Shown: positions 44,150-54,174, counted from the stretch's first letter. The stretch: 64,000 nt of DNA from Brumimicrobium glaciale (GCF_004152935.1 NZ_SETE01000003.1:1-64000); one strand, 5' to 3'. Made by a program: numbers and translations. The notes: generated by a model not told the origin, from the letters alone.

Positions 44150-45031
44150 TTACTCATTCCGCTGATCAATTCCCCACATCATTTTCTCACGAATTGTCTT
44201 AAAGAAACCGTTTTCACTAAACTTCACAACGTTAATTGTAAAATCTGCTTTCACCAATCTAATTTCAGTACCATTTTTCACAGGTTTCGAATGTGAATCT
44301 AATGTCAGTAAGAAATTTCTATCTCTTCCTATCGCTTTCAAAGTAATTGGAATATGATCTGGAACAATCACAGGACGCACATTCAAATTATGTGCTGCAA
44401 TTGGGGTTAAGAAATGAACTCCACAACTTGGGTAAATAATTGGACCACCACAACTTAAACTGTATGCAGTAGAACCCGTCGGCGTACCTACCAACAAACC
44501 GTCAGCCCAATAAGAGTTCAAATATTCTTCTCCTAAATAAGCCTCTACGGTAATCATAGAAGCAGTATCCTTTTTATGAACCGCTAATTCGTTTAATGCT
44601 AAATTGCGATCGCCAAAAATATTTTCATCTGTTTCTACTTGAATTAAAGAACGCTTTTGAAAAGAATAATCTTTCTTCTGAATCCTTTCGATTGATCTTT
44701 CAAAATCAGCAGTATTGGTGTCAGCTAAAAAACCTAATCGTCCAGTGTTTATTCCCAAAATAGGAACGCCACTTGAACGCACATAGCTTACACATTTCAA
44801 GAAAGTACCGTCTCCTCCAATACTAATTGCCATGTCAATTCCTGTAATGAAATCGGTATGACTACTGAAAGTTTGGTAACCATCCTTCAATCCAATCTGC
44901 TGTTTTAATTGCTTATAAAACTCTTCTTCGATGATAGGATTCCAATTCAAATCTTCCATCTGCTTGAAGATCCTATTGAAAAATAGAACCTCGTGTTTCA
45001 TTATTTTACGAGAATATACTGCTACATTCAT
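44150..45031 (-). CDS. nadK: NAD kinase
   Basis: It phosphorylates NAD to NADP in the cytoplasm. The 293-residue length fits. Hallmarks: the ATP/NAD site ISIGGDGTFLK (about residue 70), the NE motif LALNELAV, and GTPTGSTAYSLSCGGPI in the C-terminal domain. It starts three bases downstream of the CBS gene's stop, so these two are co-transcribed, with porG 170 bp further on. Confidence 0.97.
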   Translation of the reverse strand: MNVAVYSRKIMKHEVLFFNRIFKQMEDLNWNPIIEEEFYKQLKQQIGLKDGYQTFSSHTDFITGIDMAISIGGDGTFLKCVSYVRSSGVPILGINTGRLGFLADTNTADFERSIERIQKKDYSFQKRSLIQVETDENIFGDRNLALNELAVHKKDTASMITVEAYLGEEYLNSYWADGLLVGTPTGSTAYSLSCGGPIIYPSCGVHFLTPIAAHNLNVRPVIVPDHIPITLKAIGRDRNFLLTLDSHSKPVKNGTEIRLVKADFTINVVKFSENGFFKTIREKMMWGIDQRNE

Positions 45032-45034
45032 TGT

Positions 45035-45697
45035 TTAAAGATTCAAATAATTCATTAATTCGTCATAACGGTCTTTCAAATCGTCGTGGTAGCTATTGCG
45101 TTGAAAACTTGCTTTCACATGATAATCATAACGCTCCAATGCTTTGATCACTCGACCCAATTCCAGTTGATTAATTTTAAGTGTCAATTCTAAATTCTTC
45201 GACATCGCATTTGATGTAATAAAAGAACTTAAAATTTTAGCATTTTCACTTTCCACAATTTGAGAAATCTGAGCAAGGGAATAATCCGAATCGCTCATTT
45301 CTAAAACTATTATTCCACCAGCTTCTTTTATACTTCCGGTAGAAGCGATATTTTGCATTAATTTAGAAATACTGATATTTCCCAAATAATGTTCTTCGTC
45401 ATCTAACACAGGAACGACTGTTAAATGATCTATCGAAGCAATGTTCAATACTTCATAAACGTGAGAAGTTCCTTTCACATAAGGGCGCGGCAAATGGCTA
45501 AACAATTCTGTGAGTGTTAATGAAAGATCGGCTTTATCCAATAAATCATCTTCGGAAACTAATCCTACAAAGCTCTCATCTTTAAGCACAGAAAGATGAT
45601 TCACCTTGAATTCATCCATCCATTGTAAAGCTTTTTCCCCAGTATCCGTATGTCTTAACGGCGGGATTTCATCTGTAATTAATTCAATTCCTATCAT
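45035..45697 (-). CDS. Tandem CBS-domain protein
   Basis: ATG 45697 (MIGIELITDE) is chosen over TTG 45709. About 220 residues: two CBS repeats over residues ~5-120 (HLSVLKDESFVGLVSEDDLL, LTVVPVLDDEEHYLGNIS) that form an adenylate-binding pair, then an ACT-like C-terminal region (IVLEMSDSDYSLAQISQIVE). CBS pairs sense adenine nucleotides or metals. The direct linkage to nadK is conserved in this phylum and suggests coordination with NAD(P) state, but no regulated target is shown. Confidence 0.85.
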   Translation of the reverse strand: MIGIELITDEIPPLRHTDTGEKALQWMDEFKVNHLSVLKDESFVGLVSEDDLLDKADLSLTLTELFSHLPRPYVKGTSHVYEVLNIASIDHLTVVPVLDDEEHYLGNISISKLMQNIASTGSIKEAGGIIVLEMSDSDYSLAQISQIVESENAKILSSFITSNAMSKNLELTLKINQLELGRVIKALERYDYHVKASFQRNSYHDDLKDRYDELMNYLNL

Positions 45698-45734
45698 TGT
45701 ATTGACCAAAGTAGTAATTCTGCGTTAATGTATA

Positions 45735-45742
45735 TAACTTTG
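45735..45742 (+). promoter_or_regulatory. -7 element TAACTTTG of pdxJ
   Basis: It lies 20 bases before ATG 45763 and overlaps a possible GTG start at 45742, showing that 45763 is the true pdxJ start. Confidence 0.6.
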
Positions 45743-45762
45743 TGCTAAAAATTAATTGTAAC

Positions 45763-46476
45763 ATGGCAAAATTAAGCGTTAATGTTAATAAAATAGCAAC
45801 AATTCGTAATGCCCGTGGTGGCGATGTTCCTAATGTAGTTCAAGTTGCTAAAGATTGCGAACGTTTTGGTGCAGAAGGAATTACCATTCATCCACGACCA
45901 GACGAAAGACACATCACTACAAAAGATGTTTACGACTTAAAAAAAGTAGTAACAACAGAATATAATATTGAAGGATATCCTGATGAACGTTTCATGAAAT
46001 TAATCGAAGAAACGCGTCCTGCGCAAGCAACCTTAGTTCCAGATGGACCAGATGTTTTGACTTCTAATGCAGGTTGGGATACTATAAAACACAAAGAATG
46101 GCTAACTAAAATTTGCAAACAATTATCTGAATGGGGAGTTAGGTCATCCATATTCGTGGATACAGATCACAAAAATATCGAAGGCGCTAAAGCAGTTGGT
46201 GTAGACAGAATTGAATTGTACACTGGACCTTATGCAGATGATTACGAAAAAGACAGAGATGCAGCGATAAAAGAGTATGTTTATGCAGCTGAATTAGCAA
46301 ATGAATTAGGCTTAGGAATCAATGCTGGACATGATTTAAGCTTAGACAATTTAGCATTTTTCAAACAATCTATTCCGAATCTAAAGGAAGTGAGTATTGG
46401 TCATGCTTTAATTGCAGATGCACTCTATTTAGGATTAGAAACTACAATTAAGAAATACTTAGAATTGCTTAAATAA
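45763..46476 (+). CDS. pdxJ: Pyridoxine 5'-phosphate synthase
   Basis: PdxJ condenses deoxyxylulose 5-phosphate with the PdxA product to make pyridoxine phosphate (vitamin B6) in the DXP-dependent pathway. The 237 residues match. Hallmarks: [30 protein letters not shown] and the C-terminal [12 protein letters not shown]. The start is set by the promoter at 45735. It is divergent from the CBS gene. The next gene, 17 bp downstream, is an alpha/beta hydrolase. Confidence 0.96.
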   Translation: MAKLSVNVNKIATIRNARGGDVPNVVQVAKDCERFGAEGITIHPRPDERHITTKDVYDLKKVVTTEYNIEGYPDERFMKLIEETRPAQATLVPDGPDVLTSNAGWDTIKHKEWLTKICKQLSEWGVRSSIFVDTDHKNIEGAKAVGVDRIELYTGPYADDYEKDRDAAIKEYVYAAELANELGLGINAGHDLSLDNLAFFKQSIPNLKEVSIGHALIADALYLGLETTIKKYLELLK

Positions 46477-46493
46477 TTAGAAAACATTAAGAA

Positions 46494-47255
46494 ATGGAAT
46501 TACATTTTAAACAATTTGGAGAAGGAAAAGCATTTGTCATTCTACATGGACTTTTTGGTTCATCAGACAATTGGCAAACACATGGAAAAAAGCTAGCTGA
46601 TTATTTTGATGTTTATCTAGTAGACCAAAGAAATCATGGGGAATCGGGCTGGAGTGAAGAATTCAGTTATGATATCATGGCAGATGATTTACATGAATTT
46701 ATCCTAGCAAACGACCTCAAAGAAATTATTCTGATGGGACATTCTATGGGTGGAAAAACAGCCATGCGTTATGCTCAAAAGCATCCTGAAATGATTGAAA
46801 AATTAATCATTGTAGATATGGGAGTAAAGGAATATCCGATTTCTCATGATGGAATTATCGATGGATTAAAATCAATTGATTTATCAGTTGTTGATTCTAG
46901 AAGTGGCGCCTCAGAACAATTGGCAAAATACATTAACAATAAATCTATTCGTCAGTTTTTGTTGAAGAATTTATATTGGAAAGAAAAAGGCCAATTGGCT
47001 TGGAGTATAAATCTTCCAGTTTTAGAAAACAAGCTCTCTGAGATCGTGAAGGCTCTACCAAATGAAGAAACAATGGTAGAGACATTGTTTATCGCAGGAG
47101 GACAATCAGATTACATTATACCTGAAGATCATGATAGCATCAGAATTCTCTTTCCATTGGCAGATTTCTACACAATAGAACGCGCAGGACATTGGATTCA
47201 TGCAGAAGCTCCTGAGGAGTTTATCGAAGAGGTTTTGGGGTTTGCACTGAGATAG
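46494..47255 (+). CDS. Alpha/beta-hydrolase esterase (YbfF-like)
   Basis: A 253-residue soluble esterase. It has the HG motif (HGLFGSSDNW), the nucleophile elbow GHSMGGK (Ser at about residue 83), and the C-terminal catalytic His in AGHWIHAEAPEEF. The overall order matches YbfF-type acyl esterases; the physiological ester is unknown. It follows pdxJ by 17 bp and is probably co-transcribed with it. The stop codon overlaps a hairpin at 47254. Confidence 0.9.
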   Translation: MELHFKQFGEGKAFVILHGLFGSSDNWQTHGKKLADYFDVYLVDQRNHGESGWSEEFSYDIMADDLHEFILANDLKEIILMGHSMGGKTAMRYAQKHPEMIEKLIIVDMGVKEYPISHDGIIDGLKSIDLSVVDSRSGASEQLAKYINNKSIRQFLLKNLYWKEKGQLAWSINLPVLENKLSEIVKALPNEETMVETLFIAGGQSDYIIPEDHDSIRILFPLADFYTIERAGHWIHAEAPEEFIEEVLGFALR

Positions 47256-47359
47256 TTGGTTTCGACTACGCTAAGCCAACTAAACAACAACAACAACAAC
47301 AACAGTTTTAACAATAGCAAAAATGTATTTGGTGGCTTCGGCTTCGCTCAGCCACCAAA
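47254..47359. repeat. Two dispersed hairpins and a CAA microsatellite
   Basis: AGTTGGTTT/AAGCCAACT (47254-47281) and TTTGGTGGCT/AGCCACCAAA (47328-47359) are hairpins of the CTTCGGCTTCGCTC family. A CAA repeat occupies 47285-47304 between them. Confidence 0.7.
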
Positions 47360-47360
47360 T

Positions 47361-47396
47361 AAAAAGCCCGCACTCAAGTTGAGTGCGGGCTTTTTT
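47361..47396. terminator. Bidirectional terminator
   Basis: AAGCCCGCACTCAA pairs with TTGAGTGCGGGCTT, with A and T runs at the two ends. It serves the convergent esterase (forward) and PorE-like (reverse) genes. Confidence 0.9.
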
Positions 47397-47432
47397 CTAT
47401 ATTAAAATAGAATATTTTATTCAGTCAAAGAT

Positions 47433-49577
47433 TTATTCTCCTTCTGGATCTTCAATATTTTCTTCAACTTCTTTTTCAGTAGAATAATCCATTCTCATTA
47501 CTTCACCTTCCGTACGACGGTTAAACTGGTGCAGTTGTTCAAATAATTCTTTGTTAGAAGATTTAAACTGGTTAATGTAAGTCTCTGTTAATTCCACTGC
47601 TGCAAATTCACCACTTGGTTTGTTTGCGTAGTATTTACCATCTTGTGAGTAAACAATACGAGGCGTACTTTCACCTTTTCCAACAGGTACTAATCTCGCT
47701 GGATCAACACCTTTTTCTTTCACTAAGTAATTAACACAAGCTTGCGCTCTTCTTTTTGCTAAGGCAGCATTTGAAGCTGCACCACCACGAGCATCAGAGT
47801 GTGAAACCAATCTAAGCACCATTCCTGGATACTCTTTTAGCATTTCAAACACATAGTTTAATGAGTCTTTAGAGTTAATTTCTCCTTCTATCATTTGAAG
47901 TTTGTCTGATCCTAAAGCATAACGTACTTCTGGAAGTACAATTGGCGTTTTAGGAAGAATACTCATTTCTAGAATAAAGTTTTGATCGTATGCTAGACCA
48001 ACAGTAGAAAATTCTTCAACATTATCACTTGCGTGGTATCCTTCTAAAGGAAGAACTTTAATTGAATAGTCTTTTTCTTCGTTGATAAATCGATTACCAT
48101 CTGGTTGCTTGTCCCAAAAGATTTCTCCTGAAGCATTTGTTGTTCCTTTAAACACAACTGGCTCTGGTTTATCTTGACCTTCTTCCACTTCTTCAGGGAT
48201 CTCAGTTACTTCAACGATAGCTCCATTCACTCTTGAAGATCCACCTATTTCAGCAACAATTACTTTCAAGTCAAAGATATTTGGTGGCAATTCATACGAC
48301 CAAACATCTGGCAATGAACGCGTACCTTTAGATCCTTTTCTGTTTGAAGTAAAGTAACCGAATTTTTTCGACACCTCAGTCATGTGGTAATCGTTAGCAT
48401 CAGAGTTAATTGGTGTTCCCATATTTTCAGGTTTACCAAACTTCATCCCTTCTTCTTTTGCTGCAACGTAGATGTCTAATCCACCTAAACCTTTATGTCC
48501 GTCAGATGCAAATAATAAATCTCCGTTTAATGCGAAAGTTGGGAATAATTCATCTCCACTAGTGTTGATTTCTGGACCCAAGTTAATTGGCGTTGTCCAA
48601 GAATTTTCTCTTCTTTTATATTCAGAATACCAAAGATCTCTTCCACCTTCACCACCTGGCATATCAGATGCAAAAATCAAAACAGAACCATCTTCATTTG
48701 GCAAAGGGTGACCAACACTTATTGAATCATTAACACCTAAAACAACTTTTGATGGAACTCCAAATCCTCTACCTTTCTTTTCAGCTGACCAGATTTGGCA
48801 ACCAAAATTCTTTTTAAATTCTGAAGGACATCTTGTAAAATAGATAGTTCTAAATCTACCATCCATAGCAATTGTTCCTTCATTAAATTCAGTATTTAAG
48901 CTGTCTGCTTCGAAAAGTTTTGGCTCACTCCAGTTTCCTGATCTATCAAGCTCAGCTTCCCAAATATTGAAATAGCCTTCACCCGTTATAGGATCTTTAC
49001 CTGAAGCAACAGAAGACTGACGTGTAGACGCAAAAGCGATTGCTGTTCCACGACGATTTGAAATGATTGGTGCCATTTCTAATCCTTCTGTATTAATTTT
49101 TAATTCTGATTTCACAGTATAGCGCGTACGGTTATCTTTCATCACCTCTGCATCTTCCAATGAAGCTAAAGCATTTAGGGTTTGTTTATCACCTGGAACT
49201 AACTTTAAAAAGTTTTCATAGCTGGTTCTCGCTTTGTCATACTCTCCTTTAAGCTTGTATGCGCTTCCTAATCTGAAGTAGACATAAGGATTTTGTTCGA
49301 AGTGCTTTAAATCAATAGCACGCTGATACCAATCGATTGACTTATCTAAAAGATAAGCTTTTTCAAAAGAATAAGCAGCTTTGTAAGCCAACTCTGACTT
49401 CATAGCTAATGCTTTAGCATTTTTAGGGGATATTCGTTCGTAAGCTTTAACGGCTAGATCAGCGGCTTCGAAGTACTTTCCACTTTCAAAAGCGGCATCC
49501 GCTCTGTGCACTGCAGCTGGCTGTGCAAACGCCAAAGCTGAGATGAATATTGAAATTAGCAATAAATAGTTTTTCAT
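47433..49577 (-). CDS. TPR/beta-propeller/OmpA protein (PorE-like)
   Basis: ATG 49577 (MKNYLLL) gives a signal peptide. The ~714-residue protein has TPR repeats (about residues 20-140), PD40-like propeller blades (about 170-430, for example AIAFASTRQSS, LIFASDMPGGEGGRDLWY), a carboxypeptidase-regulatory domain (about 440-530) and an OmpA_C domain (LRLVSHSDARGGAASNAALA then KRRAQACVNYL). This order is that of PorE, a peptidoglycan-bound T9SS component, but other Bacteroidota proteins share it, so function is inferred. An acidic Glu-rich tail follows. Confidence 0.85.
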   Translation of the reverse strand: MKNYLLLISIFISALAFAQPAAVHRADAAFESGKYFEAADLAVKAYERISPKNAKALAMKSELAYKAAYSFEKAYLLDKSIDWYQRAIDLKHFEQNPYVYFRLGSAYKLKGEYDKARTSYENFLKLVPGDKQTLNALASLEDAEVMKDNRTRYTVKSELKINTEGLEMAPIISNRRGTAIAFASTRQSSVASGKDPITGEGYFNIWEAELDRSGNWSEPKLFEADSLNTEFNEGTIAMDGRFRTIYFTRCPSEFKKNFGCQIWSAEKKGRGFGVPSKVVLGVNDSISVGHPLPNEDGSVLIFASDMPGGEGGRDLWYSEYKRRENSWTTPINLGPEINTSGDELFPTFALNGDLLFASDGHKGLGGLDIYVAAKEEGMKFGKPENMGTPINSDANDYHMTEVSKKFGYFTSNRKGSKGTRSLPDVWSYELPPNIFDLKVIVAEIGGSSRVNGAIVEVTEIPEEVEEGQDKPEPVVFKGTTNASGEIFWDKQPDGNRFINEEKDYSIKVLPLEGYHASDNVEEFSTVGLAYDQNFILEMSILPKTPIVLPEVRYALGSDKLQMIEGEINSKDSLNYVFEMLKEYPGMVLRLVSHSDARGGAASNAALAKRRAQACVNYLVKEKGVDPARLVPVGKGESTPRIVYSQDGKYYANKPSGEFAAVELTETYINQFKSSNKELFEQLHQFNRRTEGEVMRMDYSTEKEVEENIEDPEGE

Positions 49578-49799
49578 AAAAGCAATATTTAACAAGTTAT
49601 TTTTTCGAAAGAAACTAATTTAAAAAATTAAACACAAGTAATACGTCTAAATATATAGTCTTACTTCGAATAATCTTATAAAATTAATACTTTTTAGTTA
49701 TTTAACAGACATTATACATAGTTTTAACGCAAAATAGAAACAAAACATTCATTAGCAGTACTTTGTAAAAGTAAAACAATGACTAATCTAACCTTACTT

Positions 49800-50852
49800 C
49801 TAATTTTTATCACGGGCCGAAAGATAGGTCTCCCATCGTTCTAAAACTGTTGTGAAATCGCTTGGTAACTCTGAATCAAAGCGCATAAATTCTTTTGTTT
49901 TTGGATGAACAAACCCTAAAGTTTTAGCATGTAAAGCTTGTCCTGTCAATAACGCAAAATTATTTTGCACGAATGATTTATATTTAGAGAATGTTGTTCC
50001 TTTTAAAACTTTATCTCCACCATATTCTAAATCATTAAATAAAGTATGTCCAATGTGTTTCATGTGCGCACGAATCTGATGTGTTCTTCCAGTTTCTAAT
50101 TTACATTCAACCAAAGTCACATATCCAAAACGACGCAACACCTTATAATTAGTCACAGCGTGCTTTCCAAAATCTCCTTCAGGAAATACGGCCATCAATT
50201 TTCTATCTTTATTAGATCGTCCTAAATTTCCAGTAATCGTTCCTTCATCTTCTTCAACATCACCCCAAACCAATGCATGATAACGGCGCTCTGTTGTTCG
50301 GTCGTAAAATTGTTTAGACAAATTAGTCAAGGCATCTTCCGTTTTCGCAACAACCATTAAACCCGTTGTGTGCTTATCTAATCGGTGAACCAAACCTGGT
50401 CGTCCATAAAAATCATCTGACTTTGAAGGCAGTTGATCAAAATGATGGATTAAACCATTTACTAGAGTTCCGGAATAGTTTCCATAACCTGGATGAACAA
50501 CCATATTTGGCTGCTTGTTTATCACAATTACGGTATCATCTTCATAATGAATATCCAATGGAATATCCTCAGGAATCAATTCTAGTTCGCGAACAGGATA
50601 AGGCATAACAATAGAAACCTCATCTTCTGGTTTAATCTTATAGTTCTGTTTTACTGCAACACCGTTCACTAAAATAGTACCGTTTTTAGCAGCGGTTTGA
50701 ATTTTATTTCGTGACGTATTTGCTAAACGATCCAGCAAAAACTTATCAATTCGCAATACTTCTTGACCTTTATCTGCAATAAATTTATGGTGTTCGTATA
50801 ACTCTTCGTTTTCTGTTTCTTCGATGTTATCGTTTTTATCTTCTTCTATCAT
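49800..50852 (-). CDS. RluD-family 23S rRNA pseudouridine synthase
   Basis: It converts uridine to pseudouridine in 23S rRNA. The 350 residues contain an N-terminal S4 RNA-binding domain (DKFLLDRLANTSRNKIQTAA) and the RluA/D catalytic core with the active-site Asp in HRLDKHTTG (about residue 160). GRTHQIRAHM follows. The extended acidic N-terminus is common in this phylum. It begins two bases after the T9SS cargo gene's stop, forming an operon with the PASTA and cargo genes. Confidence 0.92.
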   Translation of the reverse strand: MIEEDKNDNIEETENEELYEHHKFIADKGQEVLRIDKFLLDRLANTSRNKIQTAAKNGTILVNGVAVKQNYKIKPEDEVSIVMPYPVRELELIPEDIPLDIHYEDDTVIVINKQPNMVVHPGYGNYSGTLVNGLIHHFDQLPSKSDDFYGRPGLVHRLDKHTTGLMVVAKTEDALTNLSKQFYDRTTERRYHALVWGDVEEDEGTITGNLGRSNKDRKLMAVFPEGDFGKHAVTNYKVLRRFGYVTLVECKLETGRTHQIRAHMKHIGHTLFNDLEYGGDKVLKGTTFSKYKSFVQNNFALLTGQALHAKTLGFVHPKTKEFMRFDSELPSDFTTVLERWETYLSARDKN

Positions 50853-50854
50853 CC

Positions 50855-53107
50855 TTAATGAACTACTAATTTCTTTGTTTGTATAACCTGACCTTTTTCA
50901 ATTCGGCTCACAAGATAAATTCCATTGTGAACCATTGATATATCTACTTGTTCTTCGTTGGTAAAACGCGTAACAATTCTTCCATTCAAATCTCTTATTT
51001 CAAAAGCTGTTGAATTACTGAAGTTTTCTCCTTTGATATTTAAAATATTTCTTGTTGGATTTGGGTAAATAGTGAAATCCAAATTTTGCGCTGTAAGTAT
51101 TCGCTCTTTTATTCCCAATTGATAATCCATTTTACTCGTAACCAAAGGTCGCATCATTACCGAACCTTCGAAATTCGAGTTATTCCAATTGCCTCCTCCA
51201 TCAATACTCCAGAAAATTTTATCTGCATTATCGTGATTCATATCAAATCCAATATTTAATCTATCTTCATCAATTTGACGCATTCCAATGTAATAGGTTT
51301 CTCCTACTCCAACTCTCATTGTATCCTTAAAGAAATATGATTTGAAATTATTACGTCCATACGTATAAATAGGCTGGCGGGGATAGAAAAATTCATCTTC
51401 ATATAAAATAGCTCCTGGCTGTCCGTTTTGATCGTCCCAAACTGTCAAAAGAAACAAATTATTTGAAACATCTACAACCGAAGGAACGAAATGAATTTGA
51501 ATTGCCACCAATGAATCTGGCTCATAAGCATTAAATTGATAGGCTAACAATCCTTGTTCTGCTGTTACACCATAAGCTTTCTCAGCTGTTCCGTCGTCAT
51601 AAGCATAATAATTCTTAAACACTTGTTGACCGAATGTCGTATCGTTTATTGGATTATTTGGAAATTGAGCACTTGCTATTCCTTCATAATCAAAAATCCC
51701 CATAGTATCATTACTTAAAGTGTGGTCATAAGCATATCCTGATGAAAAATCATGAACGCTTGAATAAGTTGTACGGGGCGAATAATTTATATTTCCTCCT
51801 GAAAGTGCTGCTGCGTTTAAAGCGTAATTTCCTTCTAAATTCCCATTATAATAAACATTAACTCTACCGTTCTGATTATTTTCTGTTAATTCACTTCCAT
51901 TTCTAACAGTAACTTCCACTTCATCACTCATCTTTCCTACAGGATTATTTCTGTAATGTTTCCATGGAACGCTGATGTAATCTTTTAATAGCGTTGAAAT
52001 AGGATAAACCAAAGCAAAATCTTTAAATAAAGTGTCTTGATATCCTGACAAAGTTCTGAAATCAACATAATCGATATGAAAATGATCTAAAGCACCTGCC
52101 AGAGAACCAAAATTTGAAAATCGAAATTGAAATCCTTTTTGGAAATAAATTGGATCAGTTACGGCAATATGCGCCACTTTAAAATCTGTTGTTGAACCTC
52201 CTCCAGACCTCCAAACACGTTTCCACAATTGAGTCGCTGGAGAATAAAACTCAAGGTAGATAGAGTCAGAATTGGGTCCTTCTACTCCTGGCATATCTCC
52301 GAACCCTTGTGTTTGATATAAAAAACTTAAATAAATAGAATCGCCTGGAGCGTTAGTAGATAAATCTAATGGTTTCCCAATTAGAAGATCTGCTATTCCA
52401 TTGGCACTCGTTCCAAAATTATATGGATAACCAAACTCATCTAATCCATCGAAAGTAACAACACCAAGCGACCAAGGATTTACAGCGAATCTGTAATTAT
52501 GATAAGCTTGATCATTTACCCATAATTTATTAGGATCATTGATTGTTGCAATAAATATTCTTGCAGAATCTTGCACAAAATCAGGATTATTGACCCAGAT
52601 TGTATCCATAGGATTTGCTGTTCCATCCAACGTATCATAAATTATATATCCTGGAAAGGCATACGTTTGAATGTGATTAGGTTCGTAAGTAGACAAATCA
52701 TCATAAAGGAATCGAGTAGAGTCAAAATAATCGTAAGTCGTTATATCTGATGTTGCGTTGTATTCTAAACGATAAGTTCTTGTGTTGGTTAAAATAGTTC
52801 CAGCTGCCAAAGGAACATTAGTAAATTCATCCAAGATTTTATGAAAAAGTTGTTCTGTTACATTAGCATCAGTGAAATCAGCATCATACTTCTGGAATTT
52901 ATTTCTTGAGAAATCATCAAAGAAAGGCAAGCTAAGCGTATCTGTTTTATAGTAAAATGTACTATCAAAGCTATTTTTTAAAGCTTTTGTCTGCATTACT
53001 TTTTGTTTTCCAAACAAATCTGGATTAGCAGTTAATGGACTCACACCATCCTGACCGTAAACGATAGTTGCAAAAAAAGTGAGTAATAAAATTTGAACGT
53101 ATTTCAT
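50855..53107 (-). CDS. Large T9SS cargo, unknown function
   Basis: A 750-residue secreted protein (signal peptide to about VYGQ). It has no recognised catalytic motif; residues ~50-660 are beta-rich with repeated Tyr/Asp patterns. The C-terminus is a type A sorting domain (TIYPNPTRNILNIKGENF, DLNGRIVTRFTNEEQVDI, GIYLVSRIEKGQ). It lies between a PASTA-domain gene (13 bp upstream) and the pseudouridine synthase (2 bp downstream), so it is expressed with housekeeping genes. It may be a surface adhesin or structural protein. Confidence 0.8.
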   Translation of the reverse strand: MKYVQILLLTFFATIVYGQDGVSPLTANPDLFGKQKVMQTKALKNSFDSTFYYKTDTLSLPFFDDFSRNKFQKYDADFTDANVTEQLFHKILDEFTNVPLAAGTILTNTRTYRLEYNATSDITTYDYFDSTRFLYDDLSTYEPNHIQTYAFPGYIIYDTLDGTANPMDTIWVNNPDFVQDSARIFIATINDPNKLWVNDQAYHNYRFAVNPWSLGVVTFDGLDEFGYPYNFGTSANGIADLLIGKPLDLSTNAPGDSIYLSFLYQTQGFGDMPGVEGPNSDSIYLEFYSPATQLWKRVWRSGGGSTTDFKVAHIAVTDPIYFQKGFQFRFSNFGSLAGALDHFHIDYVDFRTLSGYQDTLFKDFALVYPISTLLKDYISVPWKHYRNNPVGKMSDEVEVTVRNGSELTENNQNGRVNVYYNGNLEGNYALNAAALSGGNINYSPRTTYSSVHDFSSGYAYDHTLSNDTMGIFDYEGIASAQFPNNPINDTTFGQQVFKNYYAYDDGTAEKAYGVTAEQGLLAYQFNAYEPDSLVAIQIHFVPSVVDVSNNLFLLTVWDDQNGQPGAILYEDEFFYPRQPIYTYGRNNFKSYFFKDTMRVGVGETYYIGMRQIDEDRLNIGFDMNHDNADKIFWSIDGGGNWNNSNFEGSVMMRPLVTSKMDYQLGIKERILTAQNLDFTIYPNPTRNILNIKGENFSNSTAFEIRDLNGRIVTRFTNEEQVDISMVHNGIYLVSRIEKGQVIQTKKLVVH

Positions 53108-53120
53108 GAGTATAATTTTC

Positions 53121-53927
53121 CTAATTGATTAACCCGCCTTCATTTGGGGATAAAAATATAGTAATCGTAGATCCTTCAGGAATTTTGCTGCTATCTGAAG
53201 CAACAGGTGTTTGACGAATCACTCTTGCATTAAGACTATCTTTTGAGGTTTCACAACCTGAATAAACAGGATAAAGTCTTAAGCTAGAACTACCTAAAAA
53301 ACGCTCTTGTGCTTCATTTATTGTAAGTCCGTTTAAATTTGGGATTCCAACCATTTCTCCTTGTGTTCTTTTCCCTACTGTTAATTCAATTACAGAATTT
53401 ATAGGCACTTGCTGACCAGTCGTAATATCTTTCCCTTTAAACTTTTGAGAAATCACACTTCCTTGGTCTTCATTACTCGGAACAAAGTTTACTCTCGTGC
53501 GCAAACCTTTGGTCATTAAAACAGCTTCTGCAAATCGATGGCTTTTACTTACGACAACAGGAACCATTACCAATCGAGAACGTTTAGAAACACGCACACG
53601 AATAACACGATCTGATTTTACAGATAATCCAGAAGAGTCTGTTGGCATAGGATTTTGATAAATTATTGTTCCTTCCACTAAATCTGGATTATAAATAGAA
53701 TCTAAAATTTCATATTTAATGTCTCTATCCCCAATAAGTGTAGAAATATCATTTACGTTATTGTTCAATAAATTTGGCACCTCAATACTTTCTCCATGAC
53801 GAGTATAGCTACCAAAATAGGTAGTTCCACCCCAAATAATTAGGAACCACACCAATCCAAATAATAGGAAATTGATAATGAATTTACGACTGATAATAAA
53901 ATTTCCTAGCTTCTTAAAGAACCCCAT
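53121..53927 (-). CDS. Membrane-anchored PASTA-domain protein
   Basis: A 268-residue protein with a short cytoplasmic N-terminus, one membrane helix (about residues 18-38: FLLFGLVWFLIIWGG), then three PASTA domains (about 48-118, 118-192, 192-262; for example GTIIYQNPMPTDSSG, VIRQTPVASDSSK). PASTA domains bind peptidoglycan or muropeptides. It has no kinase domain. It heads a likely operon with the cargo gene and rluD; a possible -7 element TAGATTTG lies at 53954-53961. Confidence 0.9.
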   Translation of the reverse strand: MGFFKKLGNFIISRKFIINFLLFGLVWFLIIWGGTTYFGSYTRHGESIEVPNLLNNNVNDISTLIGDRDIKYEILDSIYNPDLVEGTIIYQNPMPTDSSGLSVKSDRVIRVRVSKRSRLVMVPVVVSKSHRFAEAVLMTKGLRTRVNFVPSNEDQGSVISQKFKGKDITTGQQVPINSVIELTVGKRTQGEMVGIPNLNGLTINEAQERFLGSSSLRLYPVYSGCETSKDSLNARVIRQTPVASDSSKIPEGSTITIFLSPNEGGLIN

Positions 53928-54122
53928 ACTTCAAATTGGAATAAATAATTAAGCAAATCTAACTAAAATGTTTAAACTCTTTTTAGTTATTTGGATTCGA
54001 ATTCCAAAAAAAGTAGAATAAACCCTAATTATGAACTAAAAAAAGAAAATAACCGTGATTTCCAGAAACGCTTCGTTTTAGCCTAAAATTTAGAATATCG
54101 GTATTCCTTAAACCATTTTACA

Positions 54123-54174
54123 TAAAAAAAAGAGGAGAAAACAATGGCTCAAATTCCCATTATATTCTCCTCTT
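54123..54174 (-). terminator. Rho-independent terminator
   Basis: AAGAGGAGAA pairs with TTCTCCTCTT, with an inner AATGG/CCATT pair. On the reverse strand it is followed by seven T. It ends the SGNH-like cargo transcript. Confidence 0.8.
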
